Assembly (NCBI GenBank): GCA_035711845.1
Contig: DASTBU010000085.1
Coordinates: 1-40,296, forward strand
DNA: 40,296 nucleotides
DNA from: DASTBU01 sp035711845
GTDB taxonomy: Bacteria > Acidobacteriota > Vicinamibacteria > Vicinamibacterales > 2-12-FULL-66-21
Direction of reading: 5' to 3'
The position numbers and the translations under genes are program-made. Every line of letters begins with the position of its first letter. Position 1 is the stretch's first letter. A model generated the notes under the pieces. That model saw nothing but the letters and a program-made list of their open reading frames with translations, ran no database searches and had not been told where the DNA came from. Below are positions 24,862 through 33,368 of the stretch, one piece after another.

Positions 24862-25572
24862 ATGCACTCGAAAGCCACCGTCATCGTCGCGTCGGTCCTC
24901 GCACTCATGATTACGGCCGCCTGCGGCGAAAACCGGCAGCCGTCGGCGCCATCGCCGGTTTCGAATCCTGCGCCGAACGACCCCGCACCGAATCCGCCGT
25001 CGCCGAATCCGCCGTCGCCGAATCCGCCGTCGCCGAATCCGCCGTCGCCGACACCGAATCCGCCGACACCCACACCGAATCCACCCGCGCCCACACCGAA
25101 TCCACCCGCTCCGACTCCTGGTGAACCGCTGGTGTTCACCCCCGATACGGCGTCGCCCACCTCGCGCAGCTACTCGCTCCAGCCGGCCGGAATGGTGGAG
25201 GGAGATTTCTACGTGGCGCTGCACGCAACCGACTTCGGCCAGGACGCCGTGAACATGGTGCGAGCGACCATTACGTACGATCCAGCCGTCGTCTCAGTCG
25301 TCAGCTACGCCAGCGGCGACAGCTGGATGAGGGGGTTCGGTCATGACGTGACGTTCAAGGTGACCAAGAGCGGTTCGAACATGGTGAAGGTCAGTGCCGA
25401 CATGGCGAGCGCGTCCGCCGGCGCATCCGGCAGCGGGATGATCGTGAAAATCCGCTTCCGCAAGGTGGGCTCCGGCAGTTCGCGGCTGGAGTTCGCCGAC
25501 GCGAAGGCGTACGACGCCGGCTTCAACAACAGCCTGCAGGCCACCCACGGCGGCACGCTCATCGTTCAGTAG
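24862..25572 (+). CDS. Cohesin-domain lipoprotein with Pro-rich repeat linker
   Basis: This 236-residue protein has a lipoprotein-like signal (MHSKATVIVASVLALMITAAC, Cys21). A linker of about 60 residues follows, made of NPPSP and later TPNPP repeats. The C-terminal domain at about 90-236 resembles a cohesin/CBM-like beta-sandwich: FYVALHATDFGQDAVNMVRATITYDPAVVSVVSY, then GSGMIVKIRFRKVGSGSSRLEF. Cohesins bind dockerins on partner proteins; no dockerin is visible in the window. The ATG at 24862 has AAGGAAGAGGAAG upstream. The two CTAC-N8-GTAG palindromes lie 112-150 bases before it, and the gene is followed by the two-component system. It is probably attached to the outer membrane. Confidence 0.82.
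   Translation: MHSKATVIVASVLALMITAACGENRQPSAPSPVSNPAPNDPAPNPPSPNPPSPNPPSPNPPSPTPNPPTPTPNPPAPTPNPPAPTPGEPLVFTPDTASPTSRSYSLQPAGMVEGDFYVALHATDFGQDAVNMVRATITYDPAVVSVVSYASGDSWMRGFGHDVTFKVTKSGSNMVKVSADMASASAGASGSGMIVKIRFRKVGSGSSRLEFADAKAYDAGFNNSLQATHGGTLIVQ
24991..25050 (+). repeat. Four perfect 15-base tandem repeats in the linker
   Basis: AATCCGCCGTCGCCG occurs four times without a change and encodes NPPSP. Two near-perfect 21-base units encoding PTPNPPA follow at about 25072-25113. Since 15 and 21 are multiples of three, copy changes would alter linker length and keep the frame. Confidence 0.95.
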
Positions 25573-25587
25573 TAGGCAGTACACGAA

Positions 25588-25622
25588 GCCCCGGTTCCCC
25601 CTGTCAACGGGGCAGCCGGGGC
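25588..25622 (+). terminator. Hairpin after the cohesin lipoprotein gene
   Basis: GCCCCGG (25588-25594) pairs with CCGGGGC (25616-25622), and an inner CCCC pairs with GGGG. No T-run follows. The hairpin may end or slow transcription between the lipoprotein and the kinase gene. Confidence 0.5.
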
Positions 25623-25684
25623 CCTCGTACAGTGGACGCGGCCGTGCGGGGAAGAACGGGGCTGACGTATCATCTTGGCGAGCC

Positions 25685-28600
25685 ATGCGCGCAGTCCCGG
25701 CGGCCGCCTGCGTCCCACGCGTGAAGCTCGGCCACTCCCGCCTGCTCGCTTGTTCTCTGCTCGCCTGGCTGTGCGCGTTCGCGACGAACGCTATCGGCCA
25801 GGACCTTCCAACCGCAACGTATACGACCGCCGATGGTCTTCCGCACGACATGGTCCTACGGCTCTTCCAGGACCGCTCCGGATTTCTGTGGATCGGCGGC
25901 GCAACGGCGCTCGTGCGCTTCGACGGCGAACGATTTACGCGATTCGGTCCTGCCGACGGCCTCGACGTGGGCACGGGGGTGAACGAGGTCGCCGCCGGCC
26001 CCGACGGCCATCTCTGGATAGCGACCAATGGGGCGGGGATCTTCAGGTTCGATCTCCAGACGACGAGTCGCGCGCGATTCACGCAGGTGCAGGTCGGAGA
26101 CGGGCGGGCCACGAACCGGGTGAACACACTGGTCGTGGCCCCGGATGGCGAATTGTGGGCTGGGACCGATGCCGGGCTCTTCGTCGGCAGCCTCCAGCAG
26201 GCGATGCGGCGCATTGCCCTGCCTCACATCGCGGCCGAGGACCAGGCGCGGGTCCAGATACGGTCGGTCGTGCTGAAGGGATCGTGGGTGTGGATCGCCG
26301 CTCAGACTGGTGTCTTTCGATGCGCGTCCTCGGGCGCGGATTGCTACAGAGAATCCTCCCGCGGCGTCCGCCATTTCATTCCGGGTCTGAATGGCACCCT
26401 CGGAATGGTGCGCTTGGACGGTGTCGAGTTGTGGCCTGTCGATTCGGAAGGATTGCTGGCCGGTCCACCCGAGGTCATCGGCAAGGGCTGGAGGCCACGG
26501 TGGGTCGCCCCCGCGAGTGACGGCCTTCTCGTAATTGGCGAAGATCGTCGAATCATCTGGAGCAACACCCGCACGGAGCGCGTCCTGTTCGCCGCAGCCG
26601 AGTTCTCCCGGGTCAACCATCTCCTGGAGGACGCAGCCGGCAACGTATGGGTGGGGACCAACGGCGGCCTCCTGGCGATCAGGCGGCAGGGTGTCACCCT
26701 GTTTTCGTCTCACCCGGGTCTGCGGCAGCCGGTGTTGCGGACTCTGGCGCGTACTGCGACGGGAGATCCCTACGCGCTGAGCGAGGACTACTGGCTGCAC
26801 AGAATCGACGGCAACCGCGTGACGTCCGCGCGGGTGGCGCCGCCCGCTGGAACATCGCGTTCGTCCTGGCCCGACACGTCGATTCGGCTGGACAGCGCGG
26901 GCGACGTCTGGTTGGGCACCGGATCGGGACTCTTCCGGTTCTCCAGCGTGAGGTTCTCATCGGAGCCTCCCGCGACCGCGGTTCCGGCAGCGCGTTACAC
27001 GCGGGCGGACGGCCTGGCTGGCAATCACATCGCCGAAATCTTCGAGGATTCCAGAGGTGACCTCTGGCTGGCCAACGTGCCGACGGGCGCGGAGACCCTG
27101 ACGGTATGGAGACGGCGGACGGGGCGGTTCGAGCGGCTTGGCGCGGCTCATGGCCTGCCGGCCGGCAGCCAGCTCGGTGGATTCGTGGAAGATTCGCACG
27201 GCGCTGTCTGGGCACGACTGCGCGAGGGTGGCGTGGCGCGCATCCGTGGCAACCGCGTCGCGGTGTTCGGCGTCGAGCGGGGTTTTCCGCTGCTCGTCTT
27301 CGGCCTGCTTGCCGATCGTGGCGGCGGCCTCTGGGTCGGTGGTTCCGACATGCTGCTGAGGGTTGCCGATGCGACCGCTGAGGCCGTGAATGCGATGCCC
27401 GTCATGCCGAAACTGGGCGCTACCATCGTGTCGCTCGCGCAGAATCAGTCCGGCCTGGTCTTCGCGGGCACTCACGAAGGGTTGCTGGCGATGAACCCTG
27501 CCGACCAACGGGTGCGTCGTTTCTCGCCGTTCGATGGAGTGCCCCGCGGCAGCGTGGATGCGCTCGTCGCAGAGCCCGCTGGCACCCTGCTGCTCATAGC
27601 CGGCCGGACGCTGGCTCGCCTCGATCCGTCGACGCCTCCTCGACCGCTTCCGCCGCCGCGCTGCCTCCTGAGCGCGATGCGCATCGGCGGCCGCGTCCTT
27701 CCATGGCCGGAGTCGGGCCGCGAACAGGTGAATGGACTCGAGCTCTCGCCGTCGGAGAACCAGATCGAGGTGGAGTTCACGGGCTTGTCGCCCCGGCTGG
27801 GCGAACCGCTGCAGTACGAACACCGGCTTTCGGGCGCATCCGACGCGTGGACGCGCGCCGCCGACCGGCGTGTCGTGTACGCGGGCCTCGGCCCCGGCCG
27901 ATACACGCTGGAAGCCCGGGTATCGGGCAGCGACCAGTCGAGATCTGCACCGGCGATCGTCTCGTTCAGGGTGCTTCCCCCGTGGTACGAGCGATGGTGG
28001 TTTCTCACGCTCGTCGTGTCCGCGCTTCTGCTCGGCGCGTACAGCGCGCATCGGGTCCAGCTTGCACACGCCCTGCGCACGGAGCGCCTGCGATCGCGGA
28101 TTGCGACCGACCTGCACGACGACATTGGCGCGAGCCTCTCTCAGATCTCCATCCTTGCAGAGGTCGCGCGCCGGCGCGCCGGTGAGACGGCAGCGGTCGC
28201 CCCGCTCGCCTCCATTGCGGACACGTCCCGCGACCTCGTCGACTCCATGAGCGACATCGTCTGGGCCGTCAATCCGCGGACGGATTCCCTGAGCGACCTG
28301 ACGCACCGCATGCATCGGTTCGCCGAGGAGACACTCGGGGCCGCCGATATCGCGCTGACGTTCTCCGCCCCGCCTGATGACATCCACCTGAAGCTCGGAG
28401 CGGACCTGCGGCGCGAGCTCTACCTGATCCTGAAAGAGAGCGTGAACAACATCGCGCGGCACTCCGGAGCGTCGGCAGCGGTCGTGCGGCTCTCGCTCGC
28501 TCGGCACCAGCTGCGCCTGGAAATAGCAGACAACGGGAGGGGCTTCGATCCGGGCGTTCCCGCCGACGGCAACGGGCTGGCAAGCATGCGGAAGCGTGCC

Positions 28601-28693
28601 GCCGCGTTTGGCGGGGCGTTCGACATAGATTCCACCCCGGGCCATGGCACGCGGGTGAGCCTGACGGCGAGCCTTCGGGAGCGCCCCCGCTGA
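25685..28693 (+). CDS. Reg_prop/Y_Y_Y hybrid-type sensor histidine kinase
   Basis: This 1002-residue protein has a signal sequence (RLLACSLLAWLCAFATNAIGQ). Its periplasmic region is about 700 residues of propeller repeats of the type LFQDRSGFLWIGGATALVRFDGERFTRFG, consistent with two seven-bladed Reg_prop propellers. A Y_Y_Y-type domain follows at about 690-765 (LEVEFTGLSPRLGEPLQYEHRL), then a membrane helix at 771-793. The cytoplasmic part has a HisKA_3 box with His811 in DLHDDIGASLSQI. The ATPase domain shows KESVNNIARHSG near 915 and ADNGRGFDPG near 950. It should phosphorylate the NarL-type regulator encoded 37 bases downstream. Relatives often sense glycans or their breakdown products. 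A GTG start at 25724 would also keep the signal. Confidence 0.93.
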   Translation: MRAVPAAACVPRVKLGHSRLLACSLLAWLCAFATNAIGQDLPTATYTTADGLPHDMVLRLFQDRSGFLWIGGATALVRFDGERFTRFGPADGLDVGTGVNEVAAGPDGHLWIATNGAGIFRFDLQTTSRARFTQVQVGDGRATNRVNTLVVAPDGELWAGTDAGLFVGSLQQAMRRIALPHIAAEDQARVQIRSVVLKGSWVWIAAQTGVFRCASSGADCYRESSRGVRHFIPGLNGTLGMVRLDGVELWPVDSEGLLAGPPEVIGKGWRPRWVAPASDGLLVIGEDRRIIWSNTRTERVLFAAAEFSRVNHLLEDAAGNVWVGTNGGLLAIRRQGVTLFSSHPGLRQPVLRTLARTATGDPYALSEDYWLHRIDGNRVTSARVAPPAGTSRSSWPDTSIRLDSAGDVWLGTGSGLFRFSSVRFSSEPPATAVPAARYTRADGLAGNHIAEIFEDSRGDLWLANVPTGAETLTVWRRRTGRFERLGAAHGLPAGSQLGGFVEDSHGAVWARLREGGVARIRGNRVAVFGVERGFPLLVFGLLADRGGGLWVGGSDMLLRVADATAEAVNAMPVMPKLGATIVSLAQNQSGLVFAGTHEGLLAMNPADQRVRRFSPFDGVPRGSVDALVAEPAGTLLLIAGRTLARLDPSTPPRPLPPPRCLLSAMRIGGRVLPWPESGREQVNGLELSPSENQIEVEFTGLSPRLGEPLQYEHRLSGASDAWTRAADRRVVYAGLGPGRYTLEARVSGSDQSRSAPAIVSFRVLPPWYERWWFLTLVVSALLLGAYSAHRVQLAHALRTERLRSRIATDLHDDIGASLSQISILAEVARRRAGETAAVAPLASIADTSRDLVDSMSDIVWAVNPRTDSLSDLTHRMHRFAEETLGAADIALTFSAPPDDIHLKLGADLRRELYLILKESVNNIARHSGASAAVVRLSLARHQLRLEIADNGRGFDPGVPADGNGLASMRKRAAAFGGAFDIDSTPGHGTRVSLTASLRERPR

Positions 28694-28695
28694 TC

Positions 28696-28711
28696 CTACG
28701 CACACGCGTAG
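28696..28711. promoter_or_regulatory. CTAC-N8-GTAG palindrome, site 3, before the regulator gene
   Basis: CTACGCACACGCGTAG contains a perfect inner palindrome, CTACGC-ACAC-GCGTAG. It lies 19 bases before the regulator ATG (28731), in the gap after the kinase stop. It is probably an operator for autoregulation; its short stem could also act at the RNA level. Confidence 0.5.
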
Positions 28712-28730
28712 CGGAAGCGGACGCCCGGGG

Positions 28731-29408
28731 ATGGCATATTCGGAGCAAGGGACTCGTTCTGTGGACCAGATACAGATCACGACCGTTGCGACCATCGAGG
28801 ATCGGCGCGAAATCCGAGAGGGCCTGGCCGCTCTCATCGACGACGCGCCCGGCTTCAGCTGCGTCGGCCGCTATCGATCGATGGAGGAAGCGCTGGACGG
28901 CTTTCGCATACGCCCTGCAGATCTCGCACTCGTGGACATCGAGCTGCCGGGGATGTCGGGCCTCCAGGGGATGCGCCTGCTCCGCGAGCAGTACCCGAAG
29001 ATGCTGCTGTTGATGCTGACGGTGTACGACGACGACGAGCGGATCTTCGAGGCGTTGTGTGCAGGGGCCTGCGGGTACCTGCTGAAGAAGACGCCGCCTG
29101 CACGGCTGCTCGAGAGCCTTGGCGAAGCGGTGAACGGTGGAGCCCCGATGTCCCCCGACGTCGCCCGCCGTGTGATCACGCTCTTCCGGGACGTGCGGCC
29201 GCCCGACAAGGCGGACTACGAACTGACGCCCCACGAAGTCCGGCTGCTCAAGCTGATGGTGGAAGGCCACAGCTATAAGTCCGCTGCGACCATCCTGCAC
29301 GTCACACCGCACACGGTCTCCTTCCATTTGCGCCGCATCTACGAGAAGCTCGAAGTGCACAGCAAGTCGGAAGCGGTGGCCAAGGCGCTGCGCAACCGTC
29401 TGGTGTAA
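28731..29408 (+). CDS. NarL/FixJ-family response regulator
   Basis: This 225-residue regulator has a receiver domain at about 15-135. The phosphate-accepting Asp69 is in LALVDIELPGMSG, an acidic pair Glu23/Asp24 is in TIEDRREIREG, and Lys119 is in YLLKKTPP. A GerE/LuxR helix-turn-helix lies at about 163-220 (LTPHEVRLLKLMVEGHSYKSAATILHVTPHTVSFHLRRIYEKL). It should bind DNA as a dimer when phosphorylated by the neighbouring kinase. GTG 28761 has a better ribosome binding site (AAGGGA) than ATG 28731 and would shorten the protein by 10 residues. The CTAC-N8-GTAG sites are its most likely targets. Confidence 0.94.
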   Translation: MAYSEQGTRSVDQIQITTVATIEDRREIREGLAALIDDAPGFSCVGRYRSMEEALDGFRIRPADLALVDIELPGMSGLQGMRLLREQYPKMLLLMLTVYDDDERIFEALCAGACGYLLKKTPPARLLESLGEAVNGGAPMSPDVARRVITLFRDVRPPDKADYELTPHEVRLLKLMVEGHSYKSAATILHVTPHTVSFHLRRIYEKLEVHSKSEAVAKALRNRLV

Positions 29409-29419
29409 ACCAGACGGTT
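29394..29419. terminator. Perfect 11-base hairpin with the regulator stop codon in its loop
   Basis: AACCGTCTGGT (29394-29404) and ACCAGACGGTT (29409-29419) are exact complements around a GTAA tetraloop. The loop holds the TAA stop of the regulator gene. There is no T-run. It lies between convergent genes and could block read-through from both sides. Confidence 0.7.
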
Positions 29420-29445
29420 CCTAACGGCGGAGAGGCTCGCGGGAT

Positions 29446-30654
29446 CTATTGCGGGCTGACTGCTCTTGTCTTTTCCAGGGCGAGCAGCGACGCGTGCTCG
29501 CTCTGGTCGGCTTTGCGGAGGGCCGGCATGTTCGCTTTGTGCAGCGCCTCGGACCGGATTCGCCAGCTCTCGTTCCGCAGACGGAGGTACTCGCGGGCGT
29601 TTTCCAGGAGTTCCCGCTGCTCTCCGGGGACCCCCTCGAACGCATCCATTCGCGCCGTAGCGGTCTTCAGCTCGGGCCGGATGTCGCGGTCGATCACTTC
29701 GGCGAGCCGGTTGGCGCTGATGGCTCCCAGCCTGAACTGGCTGACCGCCTTGTCGTAGGTGCTGGCGATCCGCGCTTCGATCTCAAACAGCCGGTCCAGG
29801 TCCGGCCTGAGGTTGGCGATACCGCGCAGCGGAACCGCAGAAACGACCGTGAGCGCGAATGCTGTCGCCGCCGCGACCGCCACGGGCCGCAGGTCAGGCT
29901 TGCTCTCCGCGACGCCGCGCGTCAGCACGAGTCCCGCTGCCAGGCCGATGCCGAATCCCACCCATTCGGCCGGGCTCGGCAGGCTGCCTGCAACCGCGTT
30001 GTACAAGACGAAGATCGCGGCCATCGGTGCGAACACCTTCAACGATTTCACCGGCATCGTGAGGGCGGATCGCTGAACGAAGCTCCAGATGAGCGCGGCA
30101 ACGAGCAGCCCGTAGATGCCCGCCGTGGCGCCCGAGGCGCCGACGCTCACCGTCACCGGGTGCGCGTAGAGACTCACCACGCTCGCGAATATCCCCGCGA
30201 TGAAATAGACGACGGTGAACAGGATCGGGCCGACGAGCCGCTCCAGGATGAGCCCGACCTGCACGAGCGCGACGACGTTGACCAACAGGTGGAGCGGTCC
30301 CGAGTGGACGAACATCGAGATCACGAGCCGACCCCACTCGCCGTTGCTGGTGTTGGGGCCGAAGTTGCCACCCCATGCAATGAGCGTCACCGGGTCGTCG
30401 AGGGACCCGGGCGCCGACACCATCTGGACGAACGTCGCGATGTGTGCCAGCGCGAGCACCGGCATCGCGACAACCCAGCGCGTGCGGGCGCGTAATGCTT
30501 CGTCGAACGGATCGGGCTCGCTTCGTCGCTCGGTGGCCAGACGTTTCGCGGATCCGAAAACCCCGAGCACCAGGCGCAGGATCTTCGCGCGCTCCCCGGG
30601 TTCCATCACGTACCAGCCGAAGCCGCCAAGAACAGCGAGAAGCAGAATTGTCAT
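29446..30654 (-). CDS. Rhomboid-family membrane protein lacking the usual catalytic His
   Basis: This 402-residue protein has a rhomboid core at about 60-250. The oxyanion/loop motif is HSGPLHLLVN (His122, Asn126), and the catalytic Ser174 is in VGASGATAGIYG. In the last core helix, where active rhomboids have AHxxGxxxG, this protein reads VGFGIGLAAG with Phe234 in the His position. It may therefore be a pseudoprotease, unless another residue serves. The C-terminal 120 residues form a helical, charged, coiled-coil-like tail (RLFEIEARIASTYDKAVSQF onward) that ordinary rhomboids lack. The ATG at 30654 opens a membrane helix. The gene is convergent with the regulator gene. Confidence 0.85.
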   Translation of the reverse strand: MTILLLAVLGGFGWYVMEPGERAKILRLVLGVFGSAKRLATERRSEPDPFDEALRARTRWVVAMPVLALAHIATFVQMVSAPGSLDDPVTLIAWGGNFGPNTSNGEWGRLVISMFVHSGPLHLLVNVVALVQVGLILERLVGPILFTVVYFIAGIFASVVSLYAHPVTVSVGASGATAGIYGLLVAALIWSFVQRSALTMPVKSLKVFAPMAAIFVLYNAVAGSLPSPAEWVGFGIGLAAGLVLTRGVAESKPDLRPVAVAAATAFALTVVSAVPLRGIANLRPDLDRLFEIEARIASTYDKAVSQFRLGAISANRLAEVIDRDIRPELKTATARMDAFEGVPGEQRELLENAREYLRLRNESWRIRSEALHKANMPALRKADQSEHASLLALEKTRAVSPQ

Positions 30655-30705
30655 GGTTTTCCCCGGCTGCAGTGCTCAAGAGGTGTGCCAGAAGATCGAG
30701 GTAAT

Positions 30706-30972
30706 TCAGGGTAGATTTTCGATCCAGGTTTTCCCGGGGATCTCAGGACTGGGGTATGCCGGGCGAGGATTGTAATGACCGCCGAAAGCCTCAGCGCAAG
30801 GGGGAGCCTTTATGTGGGTTCTTCCGCCACGCCGGCCGGATTCGGGAAGCGAGTGTCCATTTCCGAACCAACTCACAAAAGAGGAGCTCCGGCCCGACCG
30901 CGTAAACAGAACAGCTTGAAGGTGTTGCGGGCGGCCTATACGGTGGCACCATCGTTGAACATTTCCAGTCTC
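30706..30972 (+). other. Structured leader region of the second ABC permease gene
   Basis: About 270 bases with somewhat lower GC precede the permease start. A hairpin forms from GGATTCGGGAA (30838-30848) with TTTCCGAACC (30860-30869), with two bulges. Both strands are open in one frame through much of the region, but neither translation is recognisable. It may be a 5' leader with regulatory structure or a remnant of a dispersed repeat. Confidence 0.35.
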
Positions 30973-33363
30973 ATGGTCCAGGACGTTCGCTACGCTCTCC
31001 GCGTTCTTCGCCGCAAGCCACTCATCGCGGCCGTCGCGGTCATCACCCTCGCCCTTGGCATCGCCGGCGCGACCGCCGTCTTCAGCGTCGTCGAGACCGT
31101 CGTCCTGCGGCCACTGCCTTTTTTCGAACCGGATCGACTCGTGCGGCTCTGGGAGCTGACGCGTGACGGCGATCGCTTCTCGGTCTCCGCACCGAACTAC
31201 CTCGACCTTCGAGCGGAGTCCAGAGCGTTCCAGGCTCTCGCCGCCTACAGCGATCTCGGCGGCAGCGCGGTGCTCGCCGGCGGCGGCGAGCCGCAGCGCA
31301 TCGTGGCGCTGCCAGTGTCTGCCTCGCTCGCCGAGGTGCTTGGCGTGCGCCCGCAGGTGGGGCGCATGTTCACGGCTGACGAGGACCGACCCGGGATGGC
31401 CGAGCGATCTGTCGTGCTGTCCGACGGTCTCTGGCGCCGGCGCTTCGGGTCGGATGCCGGTGTCGTCGGGCGACCGATCTCGTTGGATGGCGCCCCCTAT
31501 GTCGTGACCGGTGTCATGCCGCCGCGCTTCGATTTCCCGGGTGGAGCCGATGCCTGGGTTCCCCTGGCTGCCGATCCTCGCAGCGATCGTGGGAACAAGG
31601 AGCTGGCGGTGGTCGGGAGGCTTGCGCCGGGCGCGACAATCGCGCAGGCGCGTAGCGAGCTGCGCGAGATCGCGCGGCGGCTGTCCGAGGCGCATCCGGA
31701 AGCAAACGCCGGGTGGAGCGCCGCGGCGGTCCCGTTCAGCGAATGGATTGTCGCGCCGCGCTTCAGGGACGCCGTCTGGGTGTTGTTCGGCGCGGTCGGA
31801 CTGCTCTTGCTGCTGGCGTGCGCCAACGTCGCCAACCTGCTCGTGGCACAGGCGGCCTCACGCCGCGGAGAACTTCAGATCAGGGCCGCGCTCGGCGCGG
31901 CGCGTGGACGCATCATGCGTCAGCTCCTCACCGAGTCGGCACTGCTGGCGACGTTCGGGACCGCCGCAGGCGTGTTGATCGCGTTCTGGTCCGTCGATCT
32001 GGTCCGCGTGCTCGGAGCGGGACGCGTGCCGCGGCTCGACGGGCTGCAGATCGACGCGTCGGTGCTCGCCTTCGCGTGCTGTGCGGGCATTGCGAGTTGC
32101 GTGTTCTTCGGTCTCGCGCCGGCGATTCACGCGGCGCGCGTCGATTTGCGCTCGTCAATCGGCGAGGGATACCGATATACGGCCGGCGGCCGACGGCTGC
32201 GTCACGGGCTGGTGGTGCTGGAGGTCGCGCTCGCGCTGCTCCTGCTCGTCAGCGCCGGGTTGATGGCGAACAGCTTCGTGCGGCTCATGAACGTCAACCC
32301 GGGATTCGACGTCTCCGCCACGGTCGCGATGCCTGTGGAACTTCCGTCCTCACGCTACGACGGAGACCGCGTTGCGCGCTTCTACGAAGAGCTGCTGGAG
32401 CGCGTTCGGGCTATGCCGGGCGTGACGGCGGCCGCGGCGACGTCGACGAATCCGTTTCGCGAATTTGGATTCAGCAACAACGTCACGCCGGAGGAGCGGG
32501 CCGCTGAGGCGCCGCCCAGTGGTCTCGTGCAGGCCGGATGGCGCAGCGTGACGCCCGGTTTCTTCGAGACGATGCGGATTCCTGTTTCGCTCGGGCGAGC
32601 GTTCACGTCGTCCGATCGAGCGGGCGCGGAACGCGTCGTGGTCGTCAGCGAATCGCTGGCACGCAGGCTCTGGCCGGGCGAATCGGCCGTTGGAAAGCGC
32701 ATCTACTGGGGCGGCACGACGGGGCGGACCCGAACGGTCGTCGGTGTGGCCGGCGACATCCGTGACGTGCAGCTCGAGGCCGAGCCGTTGCCGATGCTGT
32801 TCCTGCCGCACGCGCAGCTCGATCTTCCGTCGATGACGGTCGTCGTGCGAGCGGCTGAAGACATGACGAGCGTCGCTCCGGCGCTGCGCGGTGTCGTCCG
32901 GGAACTGGATCCGGCGCTGCCTTCACCGCCCATCGACGTCCTTGCCTCGAGCCAGGCGGAGAGCGCGGCAGGCTCGCGGTTCAATGTGTCGATGCTGGGG
33001 GCGTTTGCCGCCATCGCCCTCGTGCTGGCCGTGACGGGGGTCTATGCCATGCTCGCGTTCACGGTGGCCGAACGCCGTCGCGAGATCGCCGTGCGACTGG
33101 CGCTCGGGGCCAACGGTTCGCGTATCGCGCGGCTCGTGCTGCGCAGCGGCCTGACGCTGACCCTGGTCGGGGTGGCGGCAGGGGCCGCTGCAGCGCTCGG
33201 AGCGACCCGCGTTCTGTCGAGCATGCTCTACGGCGTCGCACCGACGGACCCGTTGACGTTCGCGGCCGCCTCGTCGCTGCTGATCCTCTCCGCGCTGCTC
33301 GCGTGCCTGTTGCCGGCGCGGCAGGCGATGCGGCTCGATGCGATCACGGTGCTCCGGGAGTGA
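30973..33363 (+). CDS. ADOP/MacB-type ABC transporter permease
   Basis: This 796-residue membrane protein resembles the other ADOP permease in layout. It opens with QDVRYALRVLRRKPLIAAVAVITLALGIAGATAVFSVV. A periplasmic domain follows (VGRMFTADEDRPG to GVMPPRFDFP), then an FtsX bundle with RRGELQIRAALGAARGRIMRQLLTESALLA. The second half contains VVSESLARRLWPGESAVGKRI and VAERRREIAVRLALGANGSRIARL. It ends in LLPARQAMRLDAITVLRE. No ATPase gene adjoins it, and the cargo is unknown. The ATG at 30973 directly precedes the conserved block; the open frame reaches back to 30775, but that part is not permease-like. There is no clear Shine-Dalgarno sequence. Confidence 0.93.
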   Translation: MVQDVRYALRVLRRKPLIAAVAVITLALGIAGATAVFSVVETVVLRPLPFFEPDRLVRLWELTRDGDRFSVSAPNYLDLRAESRAFQALAAYSDLGGSAVLAGGGEPQRIVALPVSASLAEVLGVRPQVGRMFTADEDRPGMAERSVVLSDGLWRRRFGSDAGVVGRPISLDGAPYVVTGVMPPRFDFPGGADAWVPLAADPRSDRGNKELAVVGRLAPGATIAQARSELREIARRLSEAHPEANAGWSAAAVPFSEWIVAPRFRDAVWVLFGAVGLLLLLACANVANLLVAQAASRRGELQIRAALGAARGRIMRQLLTESALLATFGTAAGVLIAFWSVDLVRVLGAGRVPRLDGLQIDASVLAFACCAGIASCVFFGLAPAIHAARVDLRSSIGEGYRYTAGGRRLRHGLVVLEVALALLLLVSAGLMANSFVRLMNVNPGFDVSATVAMPVELPSSRYDGDRVARFYEELLERVRAMPGVTAAAATSTNPFREFGFSNNVTPEERAAEAPPSGLVQAGWRSVTPGFFETMRIPVSLGRAFTSSDRAGAERVVVVSESLARRLWPGESAVGKRIYWGGTTGRTRTVVGVAGDIRDVQLEAEPLPMLFLPHAQLDLPSMTVVVRAAEDMTSVAPALRGVVRELDPALPSPPIDVLASSQAESAAGSRFNVSMLGAFAAIALVLAVTGVYAMLAFTVAERRREIAVRLALGANGSRIARLVLRSGLTLTLVGVAAGAAAALGATRVLSSMLYGVAPTDPLTFAAASSLLILSALLACLLPARQAMRLDAITVLRE

Positions 33364-33368
33364 GAACG

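Noticed and set aside
26957..28837. 626-codon minus-strand frame opposite the sensor kinase
   Set aside because: The plus strand encodes a clear kinase; the minus translation is Arg-rich and unrecognisable.
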